Below, piece after piece: positions 1 through 6,972 of a DNA stretch of 19,321 bases. The translations under genes and the position numbers were made by a program. Position 1 is the first letter of the stretch, and every line of letters starts with the position of its first letter. The notes under the pieces are model-generated. The model ran no database searches, was not told where the DNA came from, and saw only the letters and a list, made by a program, of their open reading frames with translations. This stretch comes from Gemmatimonadota bacterium. GTDB lineage: Bacteria > Gemmatimonadota > Gemmatimonadetes > Gemmatimonadales > Gemmatimonadaceae. Location of the stretch: positions 1 through 19,321 of the forward strand of contig CANGXK010000010.1 of NCBI GenBank assembly GCA_947457715.1. Reading direction: 5' to 3'.

Positions 1-1199
1 AAATGAGCCCGGTGTTCGAGCGGGTGGAGCGCGAGGTGCACGCCAGCGCCGTCCCCGAGGACGCCCATTCCGCCAACAACCGCATCCTGCTCGACGGGGC
101 GCGCTCCCTTGGGTGGAAGGTGTCCACCGCGCAGATCAACGCCACCAACTGCGTGCGCTGTGGTTTCTGCGGGGTGGGCTGTCGGCACGATGCCAAGCAG
201 TCCACGCTGGTGACGTTCGTGCCGCGTGCGCTCACGGCGGGTGCCACGCTGCATGCCGATACGCACGTCGATCGCATCGAGGTGCGCGAGCGCGACACGG
301 GCTCGGGCACGCCGCCGCTCAAGCGCGTGCATGCCACCGTGCGCGATTCGTATTCGGGACGCGCCGCCCGCACGCTTACGATCGACGCGCCCATCGTGGT
401 GGTCGCCGGCGGCGCCATCGGCACACCGGCGCTGCTGCAGCGCTCGGGGCTCGGTGGGGGCGGCGTCGGCCATTGGCTGCGGCTGCACCCCACGACGGCC
501 GTGTGGGGGCGCTACGATCGCGAGATCGTGACCAGCACCGGCATTCCGCTCACCACCATGTGCGATGAACATTTGCGGTGGCGGGGCACCGACTTCGGAT
601 TCTGGATCGAAACGCCGCCGATGCACCCCTCGTTCACGGCGGCGGCTATGCCCGGATTCGGCCAGCCGCATCGCGAGTTGATGTCGTCGTTCAACCAGCT
701 TGGCGTGCTGATCGGTCTCACGCGCGACGGGGCGGAGCGCTCACGCTCGAGCGGTCGCGTGCGGGTGAACCGGCGCGGCGAGACGTCGATCGCGTACGCG
801 CTGACCCCGGAAGACCAACGTCGCGTGCGCGCCTCGCTGTCGGCGACGGCGCAGCTGCATTTCGCCGCCGGCGCCCGTGAAGTGGGCACCATGCATACCA
901 CGCCGCTCGTGGTGCGGTCGGCGGCCGACGTGGCGCGTCTCGAAGAAGGATCGGTCGGTCCGAATCGCATCGGGCTCTTCTCGGCCCACGTGAACGGCAC
1001 CTGTCGCATGGGCACCGATCCGGCCACCTCGGGCGCGACGCCCGACGGCGAGCGGCACGGTGTGCGTGGGCTGTACATTTCCGATGGGTCACTTCTTCCC
1101 ACCTCGCTTGGTGTGAACCCGCAGGAAACCATCATGGCGGTCGCGACCGTGCTCGCCGAGCGTATGGCGATGCGCCATGCGGGCGTCACCCGCACGTAG
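1..1199 (+). CDS. GMC-family FAD oxidoreductase, 5' end missing (partial)
   Basis: Flavoprotein that would oxidise an alcohol or sterol-like hydroxyl group with FAD. Only the substrate-binding and C-terminal parts are in the window; the N-terminal GxGxxG dinucleotide fold lies off the left edge, so the ATG at 3 is almost certainly an internal Met. Counting residues from nt 3, a Cys cluster NCVRCGFCGVGC (C50, C53, C56, C60) precedes HDAKQST, a block I associate with the long-chain alcohol oxidase-like branch of GMC proteins. The C-terminal GMC signature is intact: HVNGTCRMG (H329, matching glucose oxidase H516), then LYISDGSLLPTS and GVNPQET (N372, the second catalytic position, Asn as in cholesterol oxidase). 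The stop is 51 bases before the MarR gene on the same strand, so co-transcription is possible. The family is secure; the substrate is unknown. Confidence 0.88.
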   Translation, partial: MSPVFERVEREVHASAVPEDAHSANNRILLDGARSLGWKVSTAQINATNCVRCGFCGVGCRHDAKQSTLVTFVPRALTAGATLHADTHVDRIEVRERDTGSGTPPLKRVHATVRDSYSGRAARTLTIDAPIVVVAGGAIGTPALLQRSGLGGGGVGHWLRLHPTTAVWGRYDREIVTSTGIPLTTMCDEHLRWRGTDFGFWIETPPMHPSFTAAAMPGFGQPHRELMSSFNQLGVLIGLTRDGAERSRSSGRVRVNRRGETSIAYALTPEDQRRVRASLSATAQLHFAAGAREVGTMHTTPLVVRSAADVARLEEGSVGPNRIGLFSAHVNGTCRMGTDPATSGATPDGERHGVRGLYISDGSLLPTSLGVNPQETIMAVATVLAERMAMRHAGVTRT

Positions 1200-1250
1200 T
1201 GCGCTGTTCCGCTGCACCGATGTCCCCGTCCTCCGACCACCAACGCCCGC

Positions 1251-1838
1251 ATGAGTAAGGGAGAGAAGAAACGCCGCCGCGCCCTCGATGCCTATTCGAC
1301 GCTGCAGCGCGCCGCGTCGATGGCGGCCGCACAGGTCGAGCAGGCGGTGCATCCGTTCGGGCTCTCCGCGTCGCAGTTCGGTGTGCTGGAAACGCTGCAA
1401 TCGCGCGGACCGGTGCATCAGCAGGAGCTGGCCGAGGCGCTTGGGCGCAGCAAGGCCCAGATGACGGCGATCATCGACGCGCTCGAAGCGCGCGGCTGGG
1501 TGCGCCGCGAGCGACACGCCACCGATCGACGGTTCATCTCGGTGTATCTCACCGACGACGGGCGCGAGGTGCTGGTGAGCACCGCCCCGGCGCGCAGTGA
1601 TGCGATCGTGGCGATCATGGCCGAACTGAGCGGTGAGCAACGCGCTCGGCTGGCGCGGCTGTGCCGGCGGCTGTTGCGCGTGCTCGATCCCGATCAGGCG
1701 AACGAGCCGGACGACGAGGCGCATGAAGACGCGCTCGCGGACGCGCTCGCGGACGCGCACGACGACGAACACGACGATGTTTCCGACGACGAGCCGGACG
1801 CCCCGGCCGTCGAGACCACGCTTCCTTCTCCGACGTAA
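1251..1838 (+). CDS. MarR-family transcriptional regulator with acidic repetitive C-terminal tail
   Basis: Cytoplasmic winged-helix DNA-binding repressor or activator, 195 residues. Residues about 35-125 carry the MarR core: LSASQFGVLETL, the recognition region QQELAEALGRSKAQMTAIID, and the wing ERHATDRRFISVYLTDDG. The usual family length is about 140-165 residues; the extra length is a C-terminal tail (about 148-195) very rich in Asp/Glu, containing six 4-residue units that each begin with Asp. The ATG at 1251 gives a basic N-terminus (SKGEKKRRR); no clear Shine-Dalgarno precedes it. The stop is 3 bases before the aminotransferase start, so this gene probably leads an operon with the aminotransferase and dehydrogenase, and may respond to one of their metabolites or to a phenolic or aldehyde ligand. 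The ligand cannot be read from sequence. Confidence 0.9.
   Translation: MSKGEKKRRRALDAYSTLQRAASMAAAQVEQAVHPFGLSASQFGVLETLQSRGPVHQQELAEALGRSKAQMTAIIDALEARGWVRRERHATDRRFISVYLTDDGREVLVSTAPARSDAIVAIMAELSGEQRARLARLCRRLLRVLDPDQANEPDDEAHEDALADALADAHDDEHDDVSDDEPDAPAVETTLPSPT
1728..1799 (+). repeat. 12-bp tandem repeat inside the MarR gene, decaying over six units
   Basis: Two exact copies of gacgcgctcgcg (1728-1739 and 1740-1751) are followed by four progressively diverged 12-bp units ending at 1799. In frame they encode DALA, DALA, DAHD, DEHD, DVSD, DEPD, giving an Asp every four residues (residues 160-183). This is a coding minisatellite that builds the acidic tail of the regulator. Confidence 0.8.
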
Positions 1839-1841
1839 TCG

Positions 1842-3008
1842 ATGGCCGGACGGCACTTTCTCCAGATCCCGGGACCGACACCGGTTCCCGACCGACTGCT
1901 GCGCGCGATGAACCGGGCGATGGAGGATCATCGCTCGTCGGCATTTCCGGCGCTGACGCGCTCGATCCTCTCGCGTCTGCCGCAGGTCGTGCATCAGACG
2001 AAAGGCGAGCCGTTCGTCTTTCCGGCCACCGGCACCGCGATGTGGGAAGCGGCGCTGGTGAACACGGTGAACCCGGGTGCGCGACTGCTGGCCGTGCGCT
2101 TCGGGCAGTTCTCGCACCTGTTCATCCAGACCGCGCGCGCGCTCGGCTATCAGGTGGACGTGATCGAAGAACCGTGGGGCGATGTGGCCGATCCGGCACG
2201 CATCGAAGCGGCGCTGGCGGCCGACACGGCGCATGAGATTCAGGGTGTGCTGCTGGTGCACAACGAAACGGCCACCGGTGTCACGAGCGACGTGGCGGCG
2301 GTGCGCGCCGCGATCGATCGCGCGAAGCATCCGGCGCTGCTGTTCGTGGACGGCGTGAGTTCGATCGCCAGTCTCGACTTCCAGTTCGATGCGTGGGGCG
2401 TGGACTGCGCGATCACGGGCACGCAGAAGGGTTTCATGTTGCCCGCGGGGCTCGGTATTCTCTACATGAGCGAGAAGGCCCTCGCGCGTGTGGACAGCTG
2501 CACGATGCCGCGCGCGTACTTCGATCTGCGCCCGATGCGTGCGAACAACGCGCAGGGATTCTTTCCGAGCACGCCGGCGCTGTCGTTGCTGTTCGGTCTC
2601 GACGAAGCGCTCACGATGCTGCTCGACGAGGGCATGGACGCCGTGGCCGAGCGTCACCGGTTTCTGGCCAATGGTGTACGGGCGGCGGTGACTGCGTGGG
2701 GGCTGCGTCAGTGTGCGAAGCGTCCCGAAATCGCGTCGAATTCGCTCACGGCGGTGATGGTGCCTGAGGGGCACGACGCGCGTCAGGTGATCGAGATGGC
2801 GTTCACGCGCTACGATGTCTCGCTCGGTTCCGGATTGAACGAAGTGGCGGGTAAGGTGTTCCGCATCGGGCACCTCGGCGACACGAACAGTCTCACCCTG
2901 GCCGGTGCGTTGTCGGGTGTGGAGATGGCCCTGTGTGATGCCGGTATCCCGATCGCGCTTGGCAGCGGCGTCGGTGCCGCGCTGCAGCAGTGGCGGGTGT
3001 CGGCATGA
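1842..3008 (+). CDS. Class V aminotransferase, serine/alanine-glyoxylate aminotransferase type
   Basis: PLP enzyme expected to transfer the amino group of serine or alanine to glyoxylate (or a related 2-oxoacid), giving glycine plus hydroxypyruvate or pyruvate. The 388 residues match the normal family length. N-terminal QIPGPTPVPDRLL is the classic opening of the family; FPATGTAMWEA (about 60-70) forms the cofactor phosphate site; D170 in LLFVDGVSSIAS contacts the pyridine nitrogen; K196 in ITGTQKGFMLPAGL is the Schiff-base lysine; LGSGL and FRIGHLGD near the C-terminus are also typical. The ATG at 1842 is 3 bases after the MarR stop and the 3' end overlaps the dehydrogenase start by 4 bases, so the three are translationally tied. 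The dehydrogenase next door suits the serine-glyoxylate reaction best; that choice is inference. Confidence 0.92.
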   Translation: MAGRHFLQIPGPTPVPDRLLRAMNRAMEDHRSSAFPALTRSILSRLPQVVHQTKGEPFVFPATGTAMWEAALVNTVNPGARLLAVRFGQFSHLFIQTARALGYQVDVIEEPWGDVADPARIEAALAADTAHEIQGVLLVHNETATGVTSDVAAVRAAIDRAKHPALLFVDGVSSIASLDFQFDAWGVDCAITGTQKGFMLPAGLGILYMSEKALARVDSCTMPRAYFDLRPMRANNAQGFFPSTPALSLLFGLDEALTMLLDEGMDAVAERHRFLANGVRAAVTAWGLRQCAKRPEIASNSLTAVMVPEGHDARQVIEMAFTRYDVSLGSGLNEVAGKVFRIGHLGDTNSLTLAGALSGVEMALCDAGIPIALGSGVGAALQQWRVSA

Positions 3009-4003
3009 GCGCGCTGTCCACGGATACGAAGAACATCCGCGTAGTGGTCACGCGGAAGATGCCGGCCGCGGTGGAAGCGGAGATCGCGGCGCGGTATGAT
3101 GCCCTGTTCAACAAGACGGACGTGGCACTCGCCCCTGACCAACTGAAGCAAGTGCTGCAGCAGGCCGACATCGTCATGACGACGGTGACCGACCGCTGGA
3201 GCGAAGAGATCTTCAACACGCCGGGCATCCGGGCGCGCATGCTCTGCAACGTGGGTGTGGGCGTGAATCACATCAACGTGGCGGCGGCCAAGCGGGCCGG
3301 CATCACGATCAGCAACACGCCTGATGTCGTCACGGACGATACGGCCGATATTGCGATCGCGCTGATGCTGATGACCATGCGGCGGTTGGGCGAAGGGGAG
3401 CGGCATGTGCGTGCCGGCGCGTGGGGTGGGTTGCGCCCCACGTTCATGCTCGGGCGCACGCTGCGGGGCAAGACGCTCGGTATCGTGGGTTACGGTCGCA
3501 TCGGACGTGCGGTGGCGCGCCAGGCGGCCGCCGCGTTTGATATGAAGATCATCTATCATGCGCCGCGCGATCCGCGGATTGACGATCCGGCCACGGCGGG
3601 TCCGGCCGGTGCCGAGCGTGTGGAGTCGCTGGACGCGCTGCTGGCGCGCGCCGATGTGGTGTCGCTGCATTGTCCGGCCACACCTGAAACGCGTCACCTC
3701 ATGAATGCGCGTACGCTCGCGCTGATGCCGGAGCACGCGTATCTCGTGAATACTGCGCGCGGTGATGTGGTCGACGAGGCTGCATTGACGGCGGTGCTCA
3801 AAGCACGGAAGATCGCCGGCGCCGGACTCGACGTGTACGAGTTCGAGCCCAGTGTGACGGCCGAGCTGAAGGAGCTCGAGAATGTCGTGTTGTTGCCGCA
3901 CTTGGGCAGCGCCACCATCGAGACGCGCACGAACATGGGTATGCGCGCGCTTCTCAATCTCGATTCGTTCGTGGCCAACGGAACGGTGACGGATCTCGTG
4001 TAG
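3005..4003 (+). CDS. D-isomer-specific 2-hydroxyacid dehydrogenase (glyoxylate/hydroxypyruvate reductase type)
   Basis: NAD(P)H-dependent reductase of the D-2-hydroxyacid family, most likely acting on hydroxypyruvate or glyoxylate. I start at ATG 3005, which overlaps the aminotransferase stop as ATGA; a GTG 15 bases upstream would add five residues. From ATG 3005 the protein is 332 residues. Visible motifs are NVGVGVNHINV, the Rossmann loop GIVGYGRIGRAV (about 159-170), the catalytic Arg in NTARGDVVDEAAL (R252), the Glu in DVYEFEP (E281) and the catalytic His in LLPHLGSAT (H299), which complete the R-E-H triad. Coupled to the preceding aminotransferase it would convert serine-derived hydroxypyruvate to D-glycerate. 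Exact substrate and NADH versus NADPH preference are not settled by the sequence. Confidence 0.92.
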   Translation: MSALSTDTKNIRVVVTRKMPAAVEAEIAARYDALFNKTDVALAPDQLKQVLQQADIVMTTVTDRWSEEIFNTPGIRARMLCNVGVGVNHINVAAAKRAGITISNTPDVVTDDTADIAIALMLMTMRRLGEGERHVRAGAWGGLRPTFMLGRTLRGKTLGIVGYGRIGRAVARQAAAAFDMKIIYHAPRDPRIDDPATAGPAGAERVESLDALLARADVVSLHCPATPETRHLMNARTLALMPEHAYLVNTARGDVVDEAALTAVLKARKIAGAGLDVYEFEPSVTAELKELENVVLLPHLGSATIETRTNMGMRALLNLDSFVANGTVTDLV

Positions 4004-4009
4004 CCACCG

Positions 4010-4066
4010 GCGGGGGGAGTGCATGCACGGCCATTTGCAAGCCGTGCCCTGCGCTACTCCCGCCGC
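4010..4066 (+). terminator. Two-part hairpin after the dehydrogenase gene, possible terminator
   Basis: The outer arms 4010-4020 (gcggggggagt) and 4056-4066 (actcccgccgc) pair at 10 of 11 positions. Inside them a perfect 7-bp stem, gcacggc (4025-4031) with gccgtgc (4041-4047), closes a 9-base loop. The structure begins 7 bases after the dehydrogenase stop and ends 13 bases before the esterase ATG. There is no T-run, so it is not a canonical intrinsic terminator; it may instead protect the 3' end of the upstream mRNA. Confidence 0.35.
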
Positions 4067-4079
4067 TTAGGTTGCATTT

Positions 4080-4955
4080 ATGGTACATGCCGGGCTCTCC
4101 GACGAACTGCACCCCACACCACCGGTACCCCGGGTGGTGGGTTCTCTGTTGCACTTCACGGAGATCCGGTCGCGCTTTCTGCCGCACCCGCACGACGTCA
4201 TCATCTGCCTGCCGCCCGACTATGAGCTGAACAGCGACCGGCGCTATCCGGTGCTGTATCTGCATGACGGGCAGAACGTGTTCGACGACCTCGCGATGTC
4301 GCCGTTCGGTGTGCAGTGGGGCATCGACACCACGGCGCGCGCGCTCATGCATGCGCAGGTAATCGAACCGATGATCATCGTCGCGATCGGCAATGCCGGC
4401 CGCGATCGGATCGACGAGTATACGCCCACGCGCGACAATGGGCACGACGCCGGCGGCCTGGCCGATCGGTACGGGCAGATGCTCGTCTACGAGCTGAAGC
4501 CGTGGGTGGATCACAATTGGCGCACCCGTCGCGGTGCGCGCGACACGGGGCTGGCCGGCAGTTCGCTGGGCGGCCTGCTGACGCTGCATCTCGGGCTCAC
4601 CCATTCGGCGGTCTTCGGCAAAATCGGTCTGTTGTCGCCCAGTGTGTGGTGGGACGACCGCTGGATCGTGCGTCAACTGGTGGCCAACAACGGCATGCGT
4701 CCCGCGCTCAAGATCTGGCTCGACGTGGGCACCGGCGAGCAGCGCATGCTGAAGGGCACCCGATTGCTGTATCGCATGTTGCTGCGGAAGGGATGGCAAC
4801 CCGGACACGACGTGCTCTACATGGAAGCGGATGGAGCGCTGCATGACGAGCGCGCGTGGGGCGAGCGCTCCGGTTTGTTCCTGCGCTTCCTGTTTCCGGC
4901 CATGTCGTCGTCACCCGAGGCAATGGCGACGGCGATGTCCTCGGGGATGTCATGA
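4080..4955 (+). CDS. Alpha/beta hydrolase, esterase-D/enterochelin-esterase-like (PF00756 type)
   Basis: Cytoplasmic serine hydrolase of 291 residues with no signal peptide. The fold is marked by strand-rich YPVLYLHDGQNVFDD (about 56-70), the PMIIVAIGNAGRDR strand typical of the putative esterase family, a nucleophile elbow GSSLGG with S162, an acidic residue in IWLDVGTGE (D215) and the catalytic His in GALHDERAW (H255). The tail after residue 275 is a low-complexity Met/Ser/Ala stretch. Family members act on carboxylic, thio- or siderophore esters; nothing around it identifies the substrate. The gene ends in an ATGA overlap with the DUF2461 gene, so the two are likely translated from one message. 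Confidence 0.85.
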   Translation: MVHAGLSDELHPTPPVPRVVGSLLHFTEIRSRFLPHPHDVIICLPPDYELNSDRRYPVLYLHDGQNVFDDLAMSPFGVQWGIDTTARALMHAQVIEPMIIVAIGNAGRDRIDEYTPTRDNGHDAGGLADRYGQMLVYELKPWVDHNWRTRRGARDTGLAGSSLGGLLTLHLGLTHSAVFGKIGLLSPSVWWDDRWIVRQLVANNGMRPALKIWLDVGTGEQRMLKGTRLLYRMLLRKGWQPGHDVLYMEADGALHDERAWGERSGLFLRFLFPAMSSSPEAMATAMSSGMS

Positions 4956-5686
4956 AAGATTTGATCGGCGACCACTTCACGCAGTTCACGCCGAAGGCGT
5001 TCACGTTCCTGCGCGGCATCGCGAAGCACAACCGCAAGGAGTGGTTCGAGGAGCATCGCGCCGATTTCGAGCGCGAGATCAAGCGGCCGCTGGCCTTGCT
5101 GGTGGAAGAGGTAGACGTGCATCTCGCCACGATTGCGCCGGAGATCATCGGGTCGCCGAAGAAATCGGTGTTCCGCATTCACCGCGACGTGCGCTTCTCG
5201 AAGAACAAGGCGCCGTACAAGACGCACGCGGCCTGCTGGTTCTTTCATCGTGACGCGGGGCGCGGGGTGGGCACCGAAGCGGCGCACGGCGGCGCGGGCT
5301 TCTACTTCCATATCGAGCCGGGCCAGTCGTTCTGCGGGGGCGGGATCTGGATGCCGCCGCGCTCGGCGGTGACCAAGATCCGTCAGGCCCTCACGGATGA
5401 TCTGCACGGATTCGAAGAGATCGTGAAGGGTCGCGCCTTCCGCCGCCGTTTCGGTGATCTGGATACGGATGGCATGCTGACCCGCCTGCCTCGCGGATTT
5501 GCCGCGGATCATCCGGCGGAGGCCTGGCTCCGCTATCAGTCATTCACGGCGTTTGCCGAGCTCGCGCCGGACGAGGTGACGAGCCCCGCGCTGCCGCAGA
5601 CGCTGGCCAAGCATTTCAAGGCGATGACGCCGTTTGTCCGGTGGCTGAATGCGGCGCTGGGGTTGAGCGTGGCGACGAGGCGGTAA
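4952..5686 (+). CDS. DUF2461 / TIGR02453 family protein
   Basis: Conserved protein of unknown biochemical role, 244 residues from the ATG at 4952. I prefer this start because it overlaps the upstream stop as ATGA and because the family characteristically begins just before a block like FLRGIAKHNRKEWFEEHR, here at about residues 18-34. Other family landmarks are SVFRIHRDVRFSKNKAPYKTH (around residue 70-90), GGAGFYFHIEPG and GGGIWMPP, and a C-terminal RYQSFTAFAEL. An in-frame start further upstream at 4856 would lie deep inside the esterase gene and is unlikely. No catalytic assignment is justified. It appears to be the last gene of the esterase unit, with the long palindrome at 5720 beginning 33 bases after its stop. 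Confidence 0.88.
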   Translation: MKDLIGDHFTQFTPKAFTFLRGIAKHNRKEWFEEHRADFEREIKRPLALLVEEVDVHLATIAPEIIGSPKKSVFRIHRDVRFSKNKAPYKTHAACWFFHRDAGRGVGTEAAHGGAGFYFHIEPGQSFCGGGIWMPPRSAVTKIRQALTDDLHGFEEIVKGRAFRRRFGDLDTDGMLTRLPRGFAADHPAEAWLRYQSFTAFAELAPDEVTSPALPQTLAKHFKAMTPFVRWLNAALGLSVATRR

Positions 5687-5719
5687 GGCGCGCGCTGCCA
5701 ATGGCTTAGCTGAAGACGG

Positions 5720-5849
5720 CCGAACGGTGAACTCCTTAGGGAGCAGGGGGGAGGGTATCAGGAGGCAGGAAGCAGGTGAACGGCGCGCCGTTGCTGCTTC
5801 GTCTTCCCTGATACCCTCCCCCCTGTTCCCTAGGGTGTTCGCCGTTCAG
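5720..5849. repeat. 130-bp near-palindrome with nested 14-bp perfect palindrome
   Basis: Two 56-base arms, 5720-5775 and 5794-5849, are inverted copies of each other without gaps: 46 of 56 positions match. An uninterrupted 19-bp core, caggggggagggtatcagg, lies at 5744-5762. The 18-base centre contains the perfect palindrome aacggcgcgccgtt (5779-5792), and the word gaacgg recurs at both outer ends and in the centre. The element fills most of the 215-base gap between the DUF2461 and VC0807-like genes. Transcribed, it would fold into one long hairpin. The organisation is that of a small non-coding palindromic element (REP/MITE-like) or a strong 3' structure; no transposase is nearby. The one open frame that crosses it has no protein-like features. 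Confidence 0.85.
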
Positions 5850-5901
5850 TTGCATCCCCGCGGGTACCGCCCACCCTCAGCAACGGTGAGATTCCGTGTT
5901 C

Positions 5902-6720
5902 ATGTCGAAGACGCTGAAGCTCACGCTGGACATCCTGATCGGTGCCGCGGCGCCGGTGGTGATCCTGAAGTACGGCACCGCTCCGTTCGGAACGCTCAAC
6001 GCGTACCTGCTGGCGGCGCTGGTGCCGGTGGTGTGGGTGATGCTCGACCTGTTCGTGATCACCCGCCGGTTCAACTTCATCACGACCTATGGTGGTCTGT
6101 CGGCGGTGATGCGCGGGGCGCTCGCGTTCTGGTACGTGGACGGCGCGCAGTTCGCCTTCAAGGACAGCGCCAGCTACCTGCTCGCGTTCTTCGTGTTCGG
6201 CGTGACCGCGCTGCTGGGCACGCCCGTGACGCGCTCGATCGCGCTGCAGGGACTCGGACCGGATACGCCCGAGCGTGAGAAGCAGATGGACCGGCTGCTC
6301 GACGAGCCGACGGTGCTCACGGCGATGAAGCGTGCCGGGCTGCTGATCGGCGTGACGAATCTGGCCGCCGGCGTGGTGAACTATGTGATCAACTTCCGCA
6401 TGGTCGTTGCCCCGTTCAACACGCCGGCATTCAATGACCAGGTCGCCAACGTGAATGCGATCACACGGTTGGCGCTGGTGCTCCCGGACATGCTGGCGCT
6501 CTTCTTCGCCTTCTCGATGATGTACAAGGCGATGTATGCGCTGTTGCCGGCCGACGAAGGGGCCGATCCGGATGCCGGCGAATTCTGGACACTGCTGGCG
6601 CGTCGCGAAGACGCGATGGCGCTGGTGAAGGCGGGTGACACCAGTGGGAGCGCGCTTGGTGCCGACGATGTGCACCACCGGGCGGCGCGTCAGGCGCGCG
6701 AAGAGTTCGGTCTGAGCTGA
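5902..6720 (+). CDS. VC0807-family-like multi-pass membrane protein
   Basis: Integral inner-membrane protein of 272 residues with about six hydrophobic helices (roughly residues 7-22, 31-52, 63-78, 90-106, 143-165 and 190-215) and a charged cytoplasmic-looking tail from about 220. The phrases LDILIGAAAPVVILKYG, AYLLAALVPVVW, RRFNFITTYGGLSA and LAFWYVDG with FAFKDSASYL resemble the VC0807 family, which is distantly related in layout to IspZ septation proteins; its function is not established. I use ATG 5902; a GTG at 5896 would add two residues. The gene stands alone, bracketed by two long palindromic elements, and has no evident operon partner. Confidence 0.75.
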   Translation: MSKTLKLTLDILIGAAAPVVILKYGTAPFGTLNAYLLAALVPVVWVMLDLFVITRRFNFITTYGGLSAVMRGALAFWYVDGAQFAFKDSASYLLAFFVFGVTALLGTPVTRSIALQGLGPDTPEREKQMDRLLDEPTVLTAMKRAGLLIGVTNLAAGVVNYVINFRMVVAPFNTPAFNDQVANVNAITRLALVLPDMLALFFAFSMMYKAMYALLPADEGADPDAGEFWTLLARREDAMALVKAGDTSGSALGADDVHHRAARQAREEFGLS

Positions 6721-6763
6721 GGGGCGTCGGCCCGCACGGCCGCCGTCAAACCCACCCGTACAA

Positions 6764-6877
6764 GGAACAGCGGGAACACGGATCGGACTGATCGCACCGA
6801 TGCCACAGACCAGCGAAAACGCGCTGGTTGCTTATCTGTGTGATCGGTGTCGTCCGCCGACTCCGTGTGGCTGTTGC
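6764..6877. repeat. Degenerate long palindrome built on 9-bp GAT-rich repeats
   Basis: The centre is a clean hairpin: accagcg (6809-6815), six-base loop, cgctggt (6822-6828). Outside it, 6788-6802 (actgatcgcaccgat) pairs with 6834-6848 (atctgtgtgatcggt) with three mismatches. Beyond that, ggaacag...aacacggatcgg (6764-6785) matches ccgactccgtgtggctgtt (6857-6875) inverted, with small gaps. The left arm itself shows a 9-bp period: gatcggact, gatcgcacc, gatgccaca (6781-6807). The element occupies the middle of the 252-base gap before the methyltransferase and is unrelated in sequence to the palindrome at 5720. Nothing else is recognisable in this gap apart from a short gactc/gagtc inverted pair at 6937-6949. 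Confidence 0.6.
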
Positions 6878-6972
6878 TGTCGGCAATTCGGGCCCGACCC
6901 ACACCGGGCACTGGCGAATGGCCCGCCGAGAACCCAGACTCTAGGAGTCGCTCTTCTCACGCCGGGTCCCGC

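Noticed and set aside
1089..2873. 594-codon minus-strand open frame over the MarR and aminotransferase genes
   Set aside because: The plus strand has complete family motifs; the minus-strand product is His/Arg-rich and lacks any conserved pattern, a common GC-rich artefact.
5727..6278. Open frame of 183 codons starting inside the long palindrome
   Set aside because: It crosses the inverted repeat and then runs out of frame over the VC0807-like gene; its product is Arg/Gly/Ala-rich with no domain features.
6690..6911. Small minus-strand open frame with an SVASVRSVRSVF-like peptide
   Set aside because: The periodic peptide simply translates the 9-bp repeat units of the palindromic element; there is no independent sign of coding.
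6847..6972. Upstream GTG start for the methyltransferase
   Set aside because: It lies within the right arm of the palindrome and would add a leader with no protein-like conservation pattern; ATG 6973 is preferred.
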